From Bondarzewia mesenterica (taxonomy: Eukaryota; Basidiomycota; Agaricomycetes; Russulales; Bondarzewiaceae), in the NCBI GenBank assembly GCA_004802705.1, contig SGPL01000139.1, forward strand, positions 1-63,399: a DNA stretch of 63,399 nt, in the 5' to 3' direction. Position 1 is the stretch's first letter. Each line of letters starts with the position of its first letter. The notes below the pieces were generated by a model, which searched no databases, was not told where the DNA came from, and worked only from the letters and a program-made list of their open reading frames with translations. The translations under genes were made by a program, and so were the position numbers. Positions 54,347 to 63,399 of the stretch are shown piece by piece.

Positions 54347-56276
54347 CACGGGTGTACAGATCGTTCGTGGACATTCGCTCTCATAATCTTTAGATGTATT
54401 ACTACAGCCATACTTGTTTTCCTAGTCAAAATCAGCTATTGCATGATGTCAATTACCGGAGTCATGGGTTTCCTCCTCATGGCTGCATTCATCTTCCCGT
54501 TTGCTGTTTAAGCGTAAGCAAAGAACTGCCGGCGTGCCCTTCCTCAATGTCTCTCAGTCGTCATCGGAGATTATGTCCTGTAAGTATAACTGACTACAGC
54601 ATAGTTCTTTCTGTCTTTCGTATCCATATTGGACCGCGCAGTCTCCTGATAGAGTGTTTTTTTATGCTTAGCACGGGGGCGTTCTCTAGCATCATGTCAA
54701 TGATCCTCTTTGACATCGACATCTCACACAAGGAAAGCAAGGGATTAAGGATCCAAAAGACACATGACTTGCGCACCAGGGCAATTATTCTTGTAGCTGC
54801 ATAGTGACAATCGACTCTACCATCATTCCACTTTCATTTCTCACCAACGTCATCATCACGCAGAACTCAGCGATGGCGTCTTCACGCAAGTTCAGAATAA
54901 CGATCTATTATGTCCTCTTCCACTGGACGACCTCGTCTCGATTAATCTCTATTCGTCGAGGATGCCTACGGCGGCGGCTCACCTGGTGGCCTTGCAGGGC
55001 CTTGCTCTCGCCGCGACGCTTATGAGGTTTAATGATCCGAAAGGCCCCGTCATGGTCGACCTTTACGATGCATACTGATGGAGCAGGAATCAGTATTTGG
55101 CTGCGTCGCCGCAATTTCTGGAGCGTGTCGGACTGTTAGGGGGATTGAACGGAGAGACAGATGAGAGGTGAGCTCAGCCGGCATGAACGCGATTCAGGCG
55201 TTCAAGCTCAGGGTCTGCCTCAGTCTCCGTGGCTGACCATATAGAAGACAGTCGTTCTGTATTAAGGGCCTGCCTTGGATTTAGCAGGATCCTTGAAATT
55301 CTACTTTTCTCAAAGAAAACGAGGTAGAAAGTGCAATTTATTCAAGCAAGAAACACTTAGTACTTTTCTCCTTCAATCATATTGCAGCTCGCGTCCATCT
55401 CGTTCAAATATTACTCTTAGACCCGGATGGAAACGGCTGTCCTTGTTCACCGCTCCGCTCTGCTGGCCCTATTACAGAAAGGAATGGAATCTCAATATCT
55501 GTGCCAAGTTCATACACTTCCTCAGACTTGACGCAAACTCGCCTTGCTGACGGCTCGACAGCTACCGCAGACATATGTATAGGACTCACTGATCGACGAT
55601 TTGATGTCGGATATATCTAGCGGCGGAGACACAGTGTGAAGTGTACGTCCCATGTGTGCTGGCGCGATTGCGTATAGGTCATTGATCAAACGAGGGATAC
55701 TAGTACTGTACCGTCCCACATGCTCGGAGAGGGACCGTTTGTCGGGACTCAGGATTGCGGGTGTCATGTCTTATCATTACTACACCGTCCTAGTTACGCT
55801 CATGAAGTCCTTTGCCGAGTCAGATCATAGGCATCGCATGTACGATGAGTATTCATACTCAAATCCGTGCCGTAGATATTTTTCGGTCCTGTTAGTGGTT
55901 CGATATGGAAGCTAATGTGGTGCGTACTGGATGCATGTGGCAAATATCACCTATCCCTCTAGCATAGTCACTGTCATGCATGAATTTGCTACCGATGAAC
56001 TCAATGGCATCCTCGCTTCGAATGCGTGCGGTTCATGTGAGTCTCCGTCTGAGAAGCATGGTGAATGAGGTCCGAGCGAGAAGGAAGAAAAAACAAGAAA
56101 ATTCTTTTTGAAAGCGAACACTATAAGTACAACATCAAGTTGTTGAAGCAGAGTGATTTTTGAAATCCGGCCCCAGTTGCTAGTTAAAAGTGACAATAGA
56201 AACGTAGATAGTACAAACCACCCGGACCCAGACTCCACCATTCAATATGTACAGGGGGGTTGGCTGTACAATATTA
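54347..56276. other. region with possible relic of a membrane-protein gene
   Basis: About 1.9 kb. Plus-strand text at about 54,640-54,720 (LLIECFFMLSTGAFSSIMSM) resembles one helix of the DUF6534-like family encoded next door. Splice-like sites surround it (TGTAAGT at about 54,580, CGCGCAG before 54,641). I could not assemble further exons. The rest to 56,276 shows no gene. A decayed paralogue of the neighbour is a guess. Confidence 0.3.
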
Positions 56277-58233
56277 TCAAATGCACGCAGTGTGTTTCTG
56301 TGTGTTGGCGTAGATTATGACACTCTGTGGGTTGTTGGTACCTGTGTTGTAGGGAGAAAGTACGAGGCTTCTATTGGCCGCGGCTTGAAGCGCTCTTCGG
56401 CTGTTGAGTCTGTACGCGGCTAGATTAGTAAACAATGAATCACAGAGAAGAGGCCAGTAAGTGCGAACTGACGAGGTAAGCATCGCACTGAAGAATACTG
56501 CAAAGGGAGAAGAACTTCTTAGGATACAGGTGACGATGATGAAGGAGAAACGACGCACGTGTGCCATAAACTTCATAGACGGCAATATACACCATATTCA
56601 AGGGCATGACGATGTACTGTCCATTCCAGAATGAGCAAGGGGAACGGCTTTAGAAGCGCGAGAACCCTACCACAATGAGTACGACCAATGCGAACGTGCT
56701 GTCCAAATAAAGGTATGAATATCCAGCATTAACAAGCCCGAGATAAATACCTGGCCAAAATCCCAGTCGTCAGGGAGTACTTAATCAGCGTAGAGATAAT
56801 GCCGGTCGATCTTGTGGACAAATATTATAAAGCCGCATAAAAGTGAGTTTTAATGCGAAATCCACGTAGGAAGAGAAACCCGTACGAGAAGTGATAGGAT
56901 GTTCTTCCTGCGCGGTAAAGCATCAGGCAAAGTACGCAGGAGATGAGAACATCTGCGGAAGCACGTGTCGCACAAAATACGACAACGAGCCACTGGTTCG
57001 CGGAACAGTCAGCTCATTGGGTAAACATCCACCACAGATCAAGCTTACCTGTTCCTTGAGCGCATCCGCAAACAGTGGGTACTTGAATCTAATGAATGAA
57101 ATATTGAAGCTTCGTCCGTCATGTGTGCAGGATAAGAGGAAGAATTACGCTTTCACGATGTAGCCTAAGGGACATAACATATTAACGTCATGTTCCAGAT
57201 GACGAACAGGTATTTCGCTCCCTACCTACACCAAATGCTGTCAAACCGAGGGAAATTGTTAATAAGTTTTGAGAGGGGATGGACGAACATAAGTTTCATA
57301 CCGAGACTGAGCAATACCGGGACAAGCTGAGGGGATAAACATGAGCTTGAACACTACCCGCTAGACACAGTATGTTGCTCACAAGCAACCACGAAATCGA
57401 CTTCCTTCCGCTGACTGAAAGATGGTTTTCGTTAGGTGCCTGCCAACAGCGAGAAAGAGAGACGTACAAATCCATACTCTTACGACGAAAAAGCTGAGCG
57501 TTGACGTGAGGGGAGGAGGCGTGGCGGCGTGGACAAGATGGGAACGCACCATTCCACCAATGTAACAGCGACTTCCTAAGCATTCGGGGCATCAGTTATA
57601 AACCCGTGGAATCTCTTGGCAGCGTTGAAAACTCACAGATGGAATCACTCGCGCCTGATAGATAGTATAGATATATGAGTCACATATCAGATGAAGCACC
57701 GCCAGACGAGAAAGAGAAAGTACTCACGACAAGACTCCTGTTCAACGGTCACCATTCGTAAGGTTTCCATACTCAGAACCGATGAGTACGTACCAATTTG
57801 CACTCAGTAAAGCTGCAGGGTTGCTTCCCCCTTTTGAAACAAGATAGAACCAGAGACAATGAGACGTGAAGATCCTGTGCAGAGTATCCAACTGGACGTA
57901 ATTCATTACGGTGGCCCGGGTGGGATAATTGTAGAAGAAACGTACCACCCATATCAGGGCGACCTACAAGATCATGATGTAACGGCCTTTAGGAGAGGGA
58001 GGAGGACTGGGAATGACAACAGGCTCACCAGCGCTTTTACAGATGTGCTATCCTTTGGGTAATTTGTATAGAATCTCCACACCTGAGAACAAGTTACACC
58101 ATATACACTTGACGAACGCGGTATGAGGACTCTACGGCACATGAAAAGCGCAACATACTCACAAGAAGGCGATCAATGCACCGATGAGCAGAGCTCCGAA
58201 GGAGAGGTCGAGCGAAGTCTGGGCAATGGCCAT
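56277..58233 (-). CDS. DUF6534-like seven-transmembrane-type protein, many small exons
   Basis: Predicted multi-pass membrane protein of a family expanded in mushrooms; function unknown. ATG 58233 gives MAIAQTSLDLSFGALLIGAL and IAFF. Small exons then join in phase, successively: VYGVTCSQVWRFYTNYPKDS and TSVKALVALIWV; LDTLHRIFTSHCLWFYLVSK; NPAALLSANWSLVARVIPS; EVAVTLVECFFVVRVWIFSG and RKSISWLL; LVPVLLSLGAFG; GYIVKAFKYPLFADALKEQ; WLVVVFCATRASADVLISCV and LCLMLYRAGRTSYHFS; STGIISTLIKYSLTTGILAS; TFALVVLIV; YIVMPLNMVYIAVYEVYGT; LFFSAMLTS; and AYRLNSRRALQAAANRSL. This order (SLDLTFGALLIG start, VSLCYLLHRSRTGF-like, LI-YSINTG-LTS-like, MP--L-FIA, NSLLA-LN-R end) is the family pattern. At least twelve introns are needed. 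I saw no premature stop once they are removed. Confidence 0.75.
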
Positions 58234-59547
58234 TGCGCGCTGAGGGGTACCGGGTGGGAGGAGGGGAAAGAACCGCTCACCGAAACAAGTCCGAAGGTAG
58301 CATCATGCGGAACTTATATGGTAGATTTAGAGGGTGCGAAATTGTAAGGCACTGGTGTCCTTGCCAACAACGTATAGGGTGCGTGCTTACTGCTGACCAT
58401 GCGCATTCAACATTCAACCCGGCTCATTTCCCTGGCCCTAATCCACACGATCGAGGCTGGACATGAAATCTTAATGAACTAGGTCCACCGTCTTCCACCA
58501 TTCGATGACTTTCGTTAGCGATCAGAGAAGCTTTATAAGTACTCACCGGCTGGGCAATTTGAACGTACTCACGGCTCGCGTGCCTCAAATAGGTTAGACT
58601 GGCGACTGATGGAGTTGCAAACGCCTTTTGACAATACTGCTTATGATAAGTCTAATGTCCGGAGGATGGATGAACTGGATACAAGGGTTTCAGTCTGTTT
58701 CGATTAGATCATTCGGTCATCAGCGCTCAGCCCTCAGTCTGTTTGGCTGTGCGCTTGTCGGCCGGTTTTTCGGCGTAAAATGATGATCGGGCCTGAGTTC
58801 AAGAGCCAAAAAGTGTATCCTAGATCTCCCAGTTTGTCAAAATTATTTTCATGAAAAAGCAGATTTGGAGAGATTTGGATGCCTGCAACGAGATACAACC
58901 GAAGGGGGGCTCAGCGAGCGCTCAGCGCTCAGCCGCAGCACGAACAATGATGGAAAGAGGCGCATTTAACGCGTGGGAATTATCGTTTGATGAAATATCC
59001 TTCAAGGCAGACTCGGAAGGGTGTGTACACGGATGTACGCGTCAAACTCAGGCCTCATCGGCATGAATATATCGCTGTGTACATATATCAGCATATATCT
59101 GACCATACGGTTAATTGATTAAGATCTGCCCCTTAATTTTAGCCCCGATGCAACTTCTTGTAGGATTCAATGGTTAGATGAAGTTAGCTCAGATCGTTTT
59201 TTGAGGGTTTTTGGTGGGCTCGCTAGTCAATTCGGAGAATGTCGATGCGCGTTGTCATCATATTTCAAGGAGTCTACGCATAGCTTGTTTTTTTACTGGA
59301 GCAGAAGCGGAATACTATGGGACCTGCTCGGCCACGTTCGCGGCCCCGACCCACTGGCAGTTGACAGCCAATCCCACAGGAAACCTTCGTCGTGGTCCGC
59401 ATGTTCTCATCGTCTCTCCGCAGCGGCGTAACCGTGGGTTGGTTCACCCACACTCCAAGTGGGTCTGAAAGCTGACTCTCGTCATTCCGCACGTCATGGG
59501 GGCGGGAGTGCACACCGTATCGTCATACTCCTCCTATCCTAATAGCG
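58234..59547. other. intergenic region
   Basis: About 1.3 kb. Short repeats of AGCGCTCAGC occur near 58,720 and 58,915, and again at about 61,303. A poly-T tract and low-complexity patches follow. No gene supported. Confidence 0.4.
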
Positions 59548-59555
59548 TATATAAA
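59548..59555 (+). promoter_or_regulatory. TATA box of the dehydrogenase/reductase gene
   Basis: TATATAAA 52 bp before the start codon at 59607, with a short pyrimidine/adenine leader. A strong match and a natural spacing for a fungal core promoter. Confidence 0.6.
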
Positions 59556-59606
59556 CCCATCCACCATCGCCCTTGCAACAGTCATCACTGTTCTTAACAC
59601 ACCATC

Positions 59607-61033
59607 ATGTCAGCGCCCGAAGTCCAGAAAGCCCTAATTCTTGCTGCGAAAGGTGCCCCCTACACTGTCAGCGTCCGACCAGTTCCCAAACCCGGTCCGG
59701 GGGAAGTTCTTGTCAAGATTTACTCCGCCGCGCTAAACCCCGTCGACAATTACATCCAATCCGCTGGCCTGTTCGTCGAGGCTTGGCCGGCAGTGGCCGG
59801 GAGCGATGCTGCTGGTGTGGTCGAGGAGCTCGGAGCGGGCGTGGTGGGGCTCAGCAAAGGCGATCGAGTGTATGTCTCCTAGCCATAGTTGCGCCTTGAA
59901 GGTGCTCGCATTTTTATGATTTGTTCTATGCTAACCGAATAACTGTCGTGCAGATTTTATCAGTGCTTGTACACCGCCGATCGGGGTGCGTTCCAGCAGT
60001 ATGTATTGGCACCTGCTACTAGAGTTGCAAAGGCATGTTTGTTCATCCCTTTCAGTCTTTCGTCAATCCTGCTATACGTGATGATTATCACGGATAATCA
60101 TCATATCCATCTACATACCGACAAGATTTTTTGACCCTCCGTCAGACGCGAGCTAATGAACTGATCATTATGTCCGCTACTACAGATCCCACCGAACCTG
60201 ACTTATGATGACGCTAGCACCGTCCCTCTTGGGCTCGCAACAGCTGCGCTGGGGATGTGTGGCACTGGAAAGAGGGGCGCTCGCGGAGGTGCAGAGTTGT
60301 ATCCTCCGTGGGAAGCGGGCGGTCGAGGCAAGTATTCGAACCAGCCAGCCATCATCATCGGCGGAGCCAGCTCCGTAGGCCAGTTCGGTGCGTCGTCCCT
60401 GCTTCCCCCTTGCACCGAAAACTAACCAACACCACCGCCAGCTACCCAGCTGGCCAAGCTCTCTGGATTCAACCCCATCATCACGACGTGCTCCGCACAC
60501 AGCGCCGCCTACTGCACTTCCGCAGGAGCGACGCACACGATCGACTACCATAGCATCCCCTACAGCGCGCTCCTGCCTGCCGTGCGCGCCATCACGAGCA
60601 AGCCTGTTCCTTTCATCTATGATGCGATTGCATCAGAAGAGTCGCAGCGTGCATGCTGGGATATCCTCGCTCCGCATGGCTGTCTCGTTGTAACTGCCAC
60701 GCCTGTCGTTGGCGAGCCGGGGAGGGAGGCGGAGGACGGGAGGCGGTTAGAGTGGGTATTCGGAAATGTGCATATCCCTGTGAACAAGGAAGTCGGAGAG
60801 GCAATGTATAAATGTTTGACGGGGCTTTTGGAAGAGAAGGCGATCAAGGTGGGTTCCTTATACGCTTAATTTGAGGCGCAATAGATCACCCAATTGATGA
60901 CTTTTATGGTGTTCAGCCAAACAGGGTTGAGGTGGTGCCTGGCGGGTTGGCTGGTGTGACGGAGGGATTGAAGAGGCTGGCCAAGGGCGTCAGCGGAGTG
61001 AAGCTGGTTGTGCACCCGCAGGAGACACCTTGA
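59607..61033 (+). CDS. zinc-type alcohol dehydrogenase-like / enoyl reductase (MDR superfamily)
   Basis: Predicted NADPH-dependent oxidoreductase of the medium-chain dehydrogenase/reductase group, resembling fungal trans-enoyl reductases; substrate unknown. Exons 59607-59869, 59954-60032, 60186-60387, 60442-60848 and 60917-61033 sum to 355 residues. N-terminal GroES-like half: VRPVPKPGPGEVLVKIYSAA, LNPVDNYIQ and VAGSDAAGVVEELGAGV. Then AFQQYVLAPATRVAKIPPNL, YDDASTVPLGLATAALGM, the nucleotide-binding stretch IIIGGASSVGQFATQLAKLS, the GATHTIDYHS strand, PFIYDAIASEESQRACWDIL and the C-terminal VVPGGLAGVTEGLKRLAKGV. The usual zinc-binding cysteines are absent, as expected for the enoyl-reductase branch. 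Intron 2 has a GC donor (GCATGT). The gene stands alone with its own TATA box. Confidence 0.9.
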
Positions 61034-61323
61034 GTCTTCAGACTTCGCAGATCAGATCCACATATGTTCCGATGTATTTTGTAGTGATGGCATGACATAG
61101 CACAAAGTAAATGAAAACTTATGCATTTCTACGCTTGCAGAGCCGACGAAACTTTCTCTTGACTTCGATTTCTTGTATTCGGAGACCTGAGTTTAATAAT
61201 TCTCTTCAAGGCACAGACTCGGGTTGGCGGCTGGGGGAGAAGATATGTAGTTTATGACTGACATTCGTTTTTTTTAGTATCATTTACATTTTTTTTTACT
61301 GTTCAGCGCTCAGCATACAACGC

Positions 61324-63190
61324 TTAGGCCTGCACGCCGCGCTCCTTTAAAATTACCAACCGCAATCTCCTCAGCGCCTCATCAACGTCCTTCTCGTCCA
61401 GCAAGCTGAACGCCGCGCGGATGTGTGCCGTCTTCGCTCCGTTTGGGATGAATACCGTGCCAGGGAGCGCAAGGACGCCGCCTTCGAGGGCCTGGTTGGA
61501 GATCAAATCCGAAGAGTTAGCTTCGACGTTCGGGTCGTCGCTCAGCAGCAACTTGAACCTGCACCAGGCACAACACACAGATCAACGCTGCATTCACATC
61601 TACAGAATAAACTGAGGTTGAGGGAGAGACGCACCAGAAGAACATGCCCGCATGGGGTGTGCTCCACTCGGCCAAACCGTCCAAATGCCGCCGCATCGCC
61701 GCCTCAAAAACGTCTCGCTTCTGCTTATAGAACTCGGCCACACCGTGCACGTGCGCACTGAATCCGTCACGAGTCGAGCAGGGCAAAAGCGATGGATTGG
61801 GTCAGTGAGGCGGTTTGAAGATTGGCCGACGAAGTCTATACGTGCGAGCTTGGGTCAGGCTCTGCACGGGGTGGGGCATACAATGGGGAGGAAACATACG
61901 TGCACGTCAATAGCCGCTACGAGAACTTGCGGGCCCGTAACAAAGCCTATCCGGATACCGGCGGAGAGGATCTTGGAGAAGCTATCAAAGCGGAGGACGT
62001 GGCCAACGGAGCCCGTCTGAGCCTCAAGAGTAAAGTAGGAAGGTATACGCGGTCCAGCGCCAAAGTAGAGGAAATAGTATGGATCGTCTGGAATGTCGTA
62101 ACGACTGTCAGGCCGAATTAATAGAAAGGACAAGATTGAAAGGGCAAGGAACAGATCCCAACCTTCGAGGATGATGAAGTCGTGTTGCCGTGCAAGAGAG
62201 AGGGTCTCAAGTCGTCGTTCTAGCGACGCAGTCATCCCTGTAGGGTTACCGCCATACTAGATTAAAATGATAGAGAAACCTCTTGAATGGAGATTACTTT
62301 CGAATCAGATGTTAAAGTTACTGGAACGGTGTAGAGGGCTTTGGGTTTTGGCTTCGATGCGGGCCAATTTTGGAGGATGGAGCGGAGGGAAGAGGAAACA
62401 ATGCCCTGCGCGTCAGTCCCCACCTCTATGTGAAAGATGAATGAGGTGAGAGTGTGTGTAATGACGAAAAACACACCGATCATATCGCGAAGATAGGTAT
62501 CACGCCTCTGTTGGGACAACGTGAGAAATATGGGGGGAATTAAATCACAAAACTTACGCGTATACAAGCCTTTCGACGAGAATAGAATCACCTGGGTTCA
62601 ATAAGGCGCTGACAGCCTGTTCAATTAATTCAACCTGCAGTCTGTAGACAGAATGGTTTACAAACTGACCTTATAAATGGCATCTTGCGAGCCCGACGTA
62701 ATACTGACCCCTACTGACCCTCCAACCCTCGCCGCTTGCCCGATGGTGCTCATGTTCCTGTAGTCTCCTTTGCAGACCTCACACAGAAGACAATCGTTCT
62801 GTGTATGAGATGTTCCTGTAGGTCCGTCAACTACTTATTCTTATCAAGTGACGAAATCCCGGACGTTGCACTGTACTGCAATCCCTCACGCAGCGCATCG
62901 CCATCGACAACCACGGTCGACTCCTTCCCGGGGTCTATGGGGGAGCGCACGGTGAAGGATAATGAACTGAGGGGGAAGGTCGCTCCGTTGGGTTTGCCGG
63001 CAAGGAGGGAGATGACACCTGGACGCTTTTCCAGAGGAAAGAGAGTGCGGACTGAGGAACAGATAAGAAACAAGAAAGTGAAAAAAAAAATGGAAGAGGC
63101 ATGCATACTGGGACTAGGCTTGCGCTCCTTGGCGGAATCTGAGAGGAACTGTGTGTAGTACTCTGCGGGGAGGACTTGCACAGAGGCAGT
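61324..63190 (-). CDS. class I/II aminotransferase (Aro8 / aminoadipate-kynurenine aminotransferase type), 5' end unresolved
   Basis: PLP enzyme of the aromatic-amino-acid/2-aminoadipate aminotransferase group. Reading leftwards: EYYTQFLSDSAKERKPSP; LFPLEKRPGVISLLAGKPNG and ATFPLSSLSF; DALREGLQYSATSG; GDSILVERLVYT; TDAQGIVSSSLRSILQNWPA; PYGGNPTGMTASLERRLETL and ARQHDFIILEDDPYYFLYFG; then the PLP lysine motif DSFSKILSAGIRIGFVTGP; FSAHVHGVAEFYKQKRDVFE and THAGMFFW; and ALPGTVFIPNG with IRAAFSLLDEKDVDEALRRL to stop 61324-61326. The usual NPTG and SFSK-x3-AG-R-G motifs are intact. Introns of 50-70 bp separate the blocks. No in-frame ATG lies upstream of VLPAEYYTQFL before 63,250, so the first exon may lie elsewhere or start differently. 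The upstream end (63,240-63,310) carries repeated GGCCTCA[AG]A units. Confidence 0.85.
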
Positions 63191-63399
63191 TTCCTGCTTC
63201 CGTGTGCATACAGGCCCCGTGAAGCTCCTATGTATGTTTCCCGGTCCCAAGGCCTCAAATTGGGCCTCAAAAAGGCTATGTTTCGGGCCTCAGAAAGGCT
63301 AAAGTCGGGAAGGGTAGTCACAAACGTCACGATCTGTCACAAATAGTCACGATAATCACTATTCCGCAAGTGCTCGTCCGGCTCCAGTTAAGTGCTAAA
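63191..63399. other. window edge upstream of the aminotransferase
   Basis: Three short repeats of the form GGGCCTCA[AG]AAAGGCTA or similar (63,250-63,300), followed by two CAC[GA]A-rich repeats (GTCACAAACGTCACGATC and TGTCACAAATAGTCACGA). They may be promoter elements. No gene is called. Confidence 0.35.

Overview
The window looks like a piece of nuclear genome from a basidiomycete fungus of the Agaricomycetes type. Genes are dense, lie on both strands, and are cut by many 48-70 bp GT-AG introns. The gene set includes a fungal triphosphatase-type capping enzyme, a Zn2Cys6 regulator, a MYND protein and a DUF6534-like membrane protein. I saw no rRNA, tRNA or CRISPR array. Exon joins were worked out by eye from splice motifs, reading-frame phase and family resemblance, and no search was run.

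Left flank (1-11,125): the 3' end of a SUMO-like-domain gene; an mRNA 5'-triphosphatase (CET1 type, with an apparent 1-bp deletion in its last exon); a ZIP9/Atx2-type metal transporter; a PhyH-like dioxygenase; a small unknown gene; a mitochondrial K+/H+ exchange-related protein; and an F-box-like gene whose 3' part runs into a degraded HMG-CoA lyase copy.

Central island (about 10.5-36 kb): no convincing intact host gene, but decayed copies of recognisable genes that still carry their introns. These are HMG-CoA lyase, an Est1-type DNA/RNA-binding domain, proline dehydrogenase, a Kex1-type carboxypeptidase, an SPT5-like protein with NGN/KOW similarity, and an Ish1-domain protein. Unknown coding-like pieces lie among them. 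The island also holds diverged direct repeats, a two-copy promoter-like module, short palindromes, a degenerate minisatellite near 31 kb that reappears beside the assembly gap (about 34.87-35.22 kb), and nearly all the ambiguous bases of the window. It reads as a transposon-like graveyard with gene capture at the DNA level. I could not identify a transposase or reverse transcriptase.

Right flank (36-63.4 kb): a Zn2Cys6 transcription factor, the PP1 inhibitor Ypi1, a frame-damaged GH18 chitinase, a MYND-finger protein with an 18-nt exon and an overlapping uORF, indoleamine 2,3-dioxygenase, cytochrome c, the TFIIF beta subunit, a many-exon DUF6534-like membrane protein, a zinc-type medium-chain dehydrogenase/reductase, and a class I/II aminotransferase whose 5' end is unresolved. 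Most genes are unrelated housekeeping genes. IDO and the aminotransferase could both touch tryptophan/kynurenine metabolism, but nothing in the sequence shows that they are co-regulated.
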